Origin: FW021-bin31 sp964478125
GTDB taxonomy: Bacteria; Bacteroidota; Bacteroidia; Chitinophagales; Chitinophagaceae
Direction of reading: 5' to 3'
DNA: 64,000 nt
Assembly (NCBI GenBank): GCA_964478125.1
Contig: CAYZGR010000013.1
Location: 1-64,000 of the forward strand
A program made the translations under genes and the position numbers. This document shows positions 60,603-64,000 of this stretch, in pieces (position 1 is the stretch's first letter; each line of letters begins with the position of its first letter). The notes under the pieces are model-generated. The model was not told the origin of the DNA and did not search any database. It saw only the letters and a list, made by a program, of their open reading frames with translations.

Positions 60603-61454
60603 TTATGTTTTAGCAAGCAGGAAAAATTCTCCGGTAGCCGGAACAAGCCGGTCGCTTCTGTCTTTAAAGTATTTTTCTGTCATATCCTTTGTCGAAAGGA
60701 TCCGGATTTCTTTCAAACCTATTTTGGCTGCAAGATTTACAACGTCTTCAACCGGGAAAAAACTAATAAAAGGAGTTCCCGAAGCGGCTGCCCCTTTTAT
60801 CGCCATTTCCTGCATTGGCTTATCTTCTTCGTCAAGTTGTTCTAACGGTAAATAAAATGCTATTGCTATGGTGGAACCCGATGCAAGTGCAGTCATCTTT
60901 TTCAGGCTGTTTATAATGGCTTCTTTAGTAAGGTAGAGCGTAACGCCTGTGCAGGAAACGACCGTTTTTTTGTGAATGTCAAAGCCCTTGTATAATAGTT
61001 CTGTCCACCAGGACGAGGCTTCGAAGTCAACTGGAACGAAATGAAGGTGATCGGGGATTTTATAGCCGTTTTTAATCAATTTTTCTTCTTTCCAGGACAG
61101 GGTACCGGGTTGGTCAATTTCATAAATATCCACCTGCGAACCGATTTCTGTATTGCGTTGAGCAAAGCTGTCCAATCCGGCACCAAGCAAGACGTATTGC
61201 TTTGCGCCTTTTGCAATTTGTTCTATGGCAACGTCTTCAATAAGCCGGGCACGAGCAACAATAGATGCACGAAGCCGTTTGGTGTATTTCATATCAGGAC
61301 GTTCCTGCCAATCCTTTTCTGGTTTAATTAAGTCGTATCCCACTTGGTCGGCAATGATATATGGCTTGTCGTCTGTCAAAACGTGTAACGCTCGCCACAA
61401 GGCAGTCCTCATTGCTGTATTATCTGGTTGTTTTGTTTTTTTGCTTTGTTCCAT
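60603..61454 (-). CDS. class I SAM-dependent methyltransferase, leucine carboxyl methyltransferase-like (TIGR00027 family)
   Basis: A 283-residue enzyme with the TIGR00027 pattern: RALHVLTDDKPYIIAD near the start, RLRASIVARARLIEDVAIEQ, then the SAM motif QYVLLGAGLDSFAQR and IYEIDQPGTLSWKEE. CTGVTLYLTKEAI is another signature block. Members methylate unknown acceptors, sometimes in natural-product pathways. It is followed by a small hypothetical frame and preceded by a VOC gene on the same strand. Confidence 0.87.
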   Translation of the reverse strand: MEQSKKTKQPDNTAMRTALWRALHVLTDDKPYIIADQVGYDLIKPEKDWQERPDMKYTKRLRASIVARARLIEDVAIEQIAKGAKQYVLLGAGLDSFAQRNTEIGSQVDIYEIDQPGTLSWKEEKLIKNGYKIPDHLHFVPVDFEASSWWTELLYKGFDIHKKTVVSCTGVTLYLTKEAIINSLKKMTALASGSTIAIAFYLPLEQLDEEDKPMQEMAIKGAAASGTPFISFFPVEDVVNLAAKIGLKEIRILSTKDMTEKYFKDRSDRLVPATGEFFLLAKT

Positions 61455-61579
61455 ATGCCAATCCTTATCGCTCGCTTAGAACCGATATCTCAGATATAAT
61501 ACCCTTCATTCAACCGAAGACGCTTATTTGCATCTTGCAGAAAACCGCTTGTTTGGCCACTATATTTTATCAAACTGGT

Positions 61580-62002
61580 TCATTCCTTAATTTCCCACGA
61601 TGGATTATGCCCCACTTCCCATAGGTGTCCGTCCATGTCTTGAAAATATCCATGATAACCGCCCCAAAAGGCTTTTTGAGCGGGCTTAGTAATTGTGGCG
61701 CCTGCTTTCTCAGCCTGTGCCATTATAATGTCCACTTCTTCGTCGCTGTTTACAAAGTATCCCATTGCGAATTCGGTTGCGCTCCCGGGCTGTGGTTTTA
61801 CATTGCTGTCCCACGCCAAATTTTTTCTTTCGTACAGGCAAAGCACCATTCCATTATCAAGTTCAAATAACACTACCGCGCCATTTTCATATTCTGTGCC
61901 TGCCATACCTTGTGTTTGCCAACCCAATCCCTCCTGGTAAAATTTCATAGATTCTTTTAGGTCGGCTACCCCAATTGTCAAAAGATTTACCCGCTGTTTC
62001 AT
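61580..62002 (-). CDS. VOC family protein (glyoxalase/bleomycin-resistance fold)
   Basis: A 140-residue cytoplasmic protein with two beta-alpha-beta-beta-beta modules: VNLLTIGVADLKESMKFYQEGLGW at the start and GGYHGYFQDMDGHLWEVGHNP at the end, where His and Glu fit VOC metal ligands. Function within the superfamily (glyoxalase, dioxygenase, antibiotic sequestration) is not determined. It lies 3 bases after the lipoprotein gene. Confidence 0.88.
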   Translation of the reverse strand: MKQRVNLLTIGVADLKESMKFYQEGLGWQTQGMAGTEYENGAVVLFELDNGMVLCLYERKNLAWDSNVKPQPGSATEFAMGYFVNSDEEVDIIMAQAEKAGATITKPAQKAFWGGYHGYFQDMDGHLWEVGHNPSWEIKE

Positions 62003-62005
62003 TTT

Positions 62006-62944
62006 TTATTTCCAATCTATTTCATATTTCCCGGTTGGTGCAGTTCCAATCCACTTTCCGGTAATTATTCTATCTTCTTTTGTCCGCTTGTTGATTAAAT
62101 GCAGGGTATAGGTAACGCTGCGTTTTCTATATTCTATTTTTGGGGCAAATTCCGAATGCCCTAATGGAATGGTAACCTTTTCAGATTGTTGCTCCTTTAA
62201 TTTACTCTCCTTTTGTGTAGGTTCACTGGAATACGGAGATTTCTCACCATTGGTTAATACGGTGTTGCCCGAAATTTTAGTAGGGACTTCTACCATGACG
62301 GAATCCGCTTCTTTCCAGGGAAATGCGGCTTCTTCATGGCTTTCAAAATGGGAAAGTTCGACCGCGTTGGCAAAAGGGCCAAAAGATACTTTTTGTTGGA
62401 GCGAGGTATTATTATCAAAAGAATAGGTCTTCCCTTGTTGAACAAACATTGAATCCCCGTCATCTTTGCCTAAAGTATATTTTATACTTTTTATTGTATA
62501 GCCTTGCGAGGGTTTTTGGTTAACCTTTATCTTTTTTAACTCATTACCGGAGATTAGAACAAGAGTAAAGCCAAAATTCCTTTTCGTGAAATTCTCTTTT
62601 AAATGTACTTCTATAGAAGTGGACGTTTCACGGATAATACTAAACCCTTTATCAGGCCAAAATGCCTCTAATTTGCCCAAACTGTCTAATTCCAGCAGGG
62701 TATTTTCCTGAATCAGGCTCCCATTGATGGCATATACATCTCCATAGATCTTTTGATCGTTATTTTGATTGATCACTTTGGCAATTTCCCAGTTCCCATT
62801 AGCAAAGGAAATTTCTTTCCGGCCGCCTTCTCCTTCGAAGTTAATCTGCGTCGAGGATGGTCTGATCCCGCCGAAATCGTTTTTGTTACAAGAAAAGATA
62901 CAAAAGGAAAGTAAAATTACAGCAATAGGGGTTAAATATTTCAT
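62006..62944 (-). CDS. hypothetical lipoprotein with BACON-like N-terminal region
   Basis: A 312-residue predicted lipoprotein: the signal peptide ends CIFSC with Cys19 as lipidation site. The next ~90 residues (QINFEGEGGRKEISFANGNWEIAKV...) resemble a BACON-type Ig domain, where a Gly-Gly and a Trp are typical. The rest is beta-rich with no recognised motif. It is likely an outer-membrane surface protein of unknown role. An exact -7 box (minus-strand TATATTTG, 62971-62978) precedes it, so it probably heads a transcript with the VOC gene. Confidence 0.72.
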   Translation of the reverse strand: MKYLTPIAVILLSFCIFSCNKNDFGGIRPSSTQINFEGEGGRKEISFANGNWEIAKVINQNNDQKIYGDVYAINGSLIQENTLLELDSLGKLEAFWPDKGFSIIRETSTSIEVHLKENFTKRNFGFTLVLISGNELKKIKVNQKPSQGYTIKSIKYTLGKDDGDSMFVQQGKTYSFDNNTSLQQKVSFGPFANAVELSHFESHEEAAFPWKEADSVMVEVPTKISGNTVLTNGEKSPYSSEPTQKESKLKEQQSEKVTIPLGHSEFAPKIEYRKRSVTYTLHLINKRTKEDRIITGKWIGTAPTGKYEIDWK

Positions 62945-62970
62945 TTCTATGGGATTCGTTAGAATAATTA

Positions 62971-62978
62971 CAAATATA
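62971..62978 (-). promoter_or_regulatory. -7 box of the lipoprotein gene
   Basis: The minus strand reads TATATTTG, an exact match, 26 bases before ATG 62944. Confidence 0.5.
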
Positions 62979-63041
62979 TTAAAAATAGTTCAATTAAGGA
63001 CGGTTGCCCCGCCTGACGCCAAACCGGTGGTGGGCATTCGT

Positions 63042-63821
63042 TTATTGAGATAATAGTTTTGATATGACATCTTTTAATTTAAGCATGTTTTCTTCAGATG
63101 CTCCAACGGTTGTAGCTTTGATCATTCCGGTTTGGTCAATTACAAGAGTTTTAGGAATAGAACCGCTGGCATATATATCCCAAATTTTTGATTCAGGATC
63201 AAGTCCTGAGTCAAACCTTAAGCCTTTCTTTGCGAGTTCTTTTAGTTTCTTTTTGACTATATCTTCGCTTTCCCCTCTTGAAATGGGAAGGAATACAATA
63301 TCTGGATTTTTAAATGGGATCAATATTTTGTTGTGTATATCATAAAATTCCATTAAACAGGGGGCGCACCATGTAGCCCAAAAGTCTAGAATAATTATTT
63401 TACCTTTTAAATCGGAAAGTTCAATCGTTTTCCCATTTGTCATTTTTACTGCAAAATCGATGGCTTTTTCGTCTTTATGTACTTTAAATCCATTGTTCCT
63501 GGATACGGATTTTGGTTCAGCGGTTTTTATTTTTTGTATGCGGTCTTTTTCTGCCTGAGTATATAATTGTACAAGTACAATGAATTCCTTATTACCAATT
63601 TTATCTCCAAATTTAGCGGCTAATTTATTCCTGGTTTTTTCGGTTACACCTTTTTGCATACTTTTAACGAGTCCTTCCGAACCTAATTTAAAAAGTGCCT
63701 TTTTAGTTATAATCTCACTACCGTTTGCTACAATTACATATTTCGGTTTTTTAACTTGTTTTTCCTGCCCCTTTACATAAAAGCTTGCGAATAGGAGGAG
63801 TACAATAAGTGATTTATTCAT
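63042..63821 (-). CDS. TlpA family thiol-disulfide reductase
   Basis: A 259-residue exported thioredoxin-like protein. A signal peptide (MNKSLIVLLLFASFYVKGQ) is followed by a ~95-residue N-terminal region of unknown fold and a TlpA/ResA domain from about 112, with the redox motif ATWCAPCLMEF (C152, C155) and the cis-Pro region GSIPKTLVID. It probably reduces disulfides in the periplasm. Codon use looks more AT-rich than in the upstream genes, fitting the accessory block. Confidence 0.87.
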   Translation of the reverse strand: MNKSLIVLLLFASFYVKGQEKQVKKPKYVIVANGSEIITKKALFKLGSEGLVKSMQKGVTEKTRNKLAAKFGDKIGNKEFIVLVQLYTQAEKDRIQKIKTAEPKSVSRNNGFKVHKDEKAIDFAVKMTNGKTIELSDLKGKIIILDFWATWCAPCLMEFYDIHNKILIPFKNPDIVFLPISRGESEDIVKKKLKELAKKGLRFDSGLDPESKIWDIYASGSIPKTLVIDQTGMIKATTVGASEENMLKLKDVISKLLSQ

Positions 63822-64000
63822 TAATGATTTAGTTTAAATGAGTATGCGTTTGTTTTTAAGCAATTACTACTTGGTTCGGTCTATCTTTGTTTAAATAATG
63901 CACAACGTTTGACCAACTTGGCAGGGCTAAAGTTTTCTCCGTAAACTCCAACTCGAATCCGACCTCCTAAATTTACAAAAATATTTCAAACGAAGTCGTT
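63822..64000. other. intergenic region to the window end
   Basis: No coding frame is visible in these 179 bases. A short palindrome CCAACTTGG lies in the stretch around 63910-63925, next to CAACGTTTG. It may belong to a gene start or repeat beyond the window. Confidence 0.4.

Noticed and set aside
63900..64000. Integron attC-like or cassette boundary at the window end
   Set aside because: CAACGTTTG and a short palindrome recall attC ends, but the core GTTRRRY and paired sites are absent and no similar site separates the other genes of the block.
1..64000. tRNA, rRNA, CRISPR arrays, transposases or phage genes
   Set aside because: I checked the intergenic gaps and protein sequences for these and saw none; a tRNAscan and IS search would be needed to be certain.

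Overview
The window is a stretch of chromosome from a Bacteroidota bacterium, most probably of the Chitinophagaceae/Chitinophagales type. The evidence is a type IX secretion (T9SS) type A sorting domain, two gliding-motility-associated (CHU_C-like, type B) C-terminal domains, a PorP/SprF protein, a DUF4168 protein, GH3, WbqC and DUF5698 genes, and many promoter boxes of the Bacteroidota form TAnnTTTG instead of sigma70 -10 boxes. Shine-Dalgarno sequences are almost absent. I see no rRNA, tRNA, CRISPR array, insertion sequence or prophage. Family names come from motif recognition by eye; no database search was run.

Layout. 0-8.8 kb (+): a T9SS cargo protein, a sodium:solute symporter, a LOG-family hydrolase, an O-methyltransferase, a GH73/LysM cell-wall hydrolase and hypoxanthine phosphoribosyltransferase (the last three chained by ATGA overlaps), then a GH3 enzyme and a LysE exporter. 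8.8-21.7 kb (-): a surface/secretion cluster of HMA protein, DUF4168 protein, zinc-type CDF exporter, recG, a 1288-residue SBBP/PKD surface protein, PorP/SprF, an outer-membrane barrel, CvpA and a second type B cargo. 21.8-31 kb, mixed: DUF2461, a Tat-exported TIM barrel, L,D-transpeptidase, aspartate kinase, an AIM6-like phosphodiesterase, fructose-1,6-bisphosphatase, a broken DUF3843-like gene, uracil-DNA glycosylase and an MFS transporter.

31-41.6 kb is central carbon metabolism: glgA-glgC (glycogen), folK, sppA, an ABC-2 permease, an SRPBCC protein, and gnd-zwf-pgl, the whole oxidative pentose phosphate branch in pathway-related order. After a very AT-rich non-coding island (41.6-42.3 kb) come wbqC, speA, a cystathionine gamma-synthase/lyase, a DUF5698 protein, holB and glmS. 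49.7-58.3 kb holds an MntR-like regulator, a lipocalin-like secreted protein, an Nramp manganese transporter fused to a universal stress (Usp) domain, clpS and two tandem CPA2 antiporters that also end in Usp-like domains. An acyl-CoA ligase follows. The last 4 kb (methyltransferase, VOC protein, BACON-like lipoprotein, TlpA thioredoxin) looks like a small accessory block.

Most of the window is ordinary housekeeping sequence. The points most worth a second look are the recG start, which seems to need a non-AUG codon; the cluster of three transporters with Usp tails beside an Mn-type regulator; the T9SS type B locus; a promoter overlapped by a palindrome inside the AT-rich island; a hairpin at the predicted 5' end of the holB mRNA; and the frameshifted DUF3843-like gene. 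I did not find a clearly new defence or mobile system.
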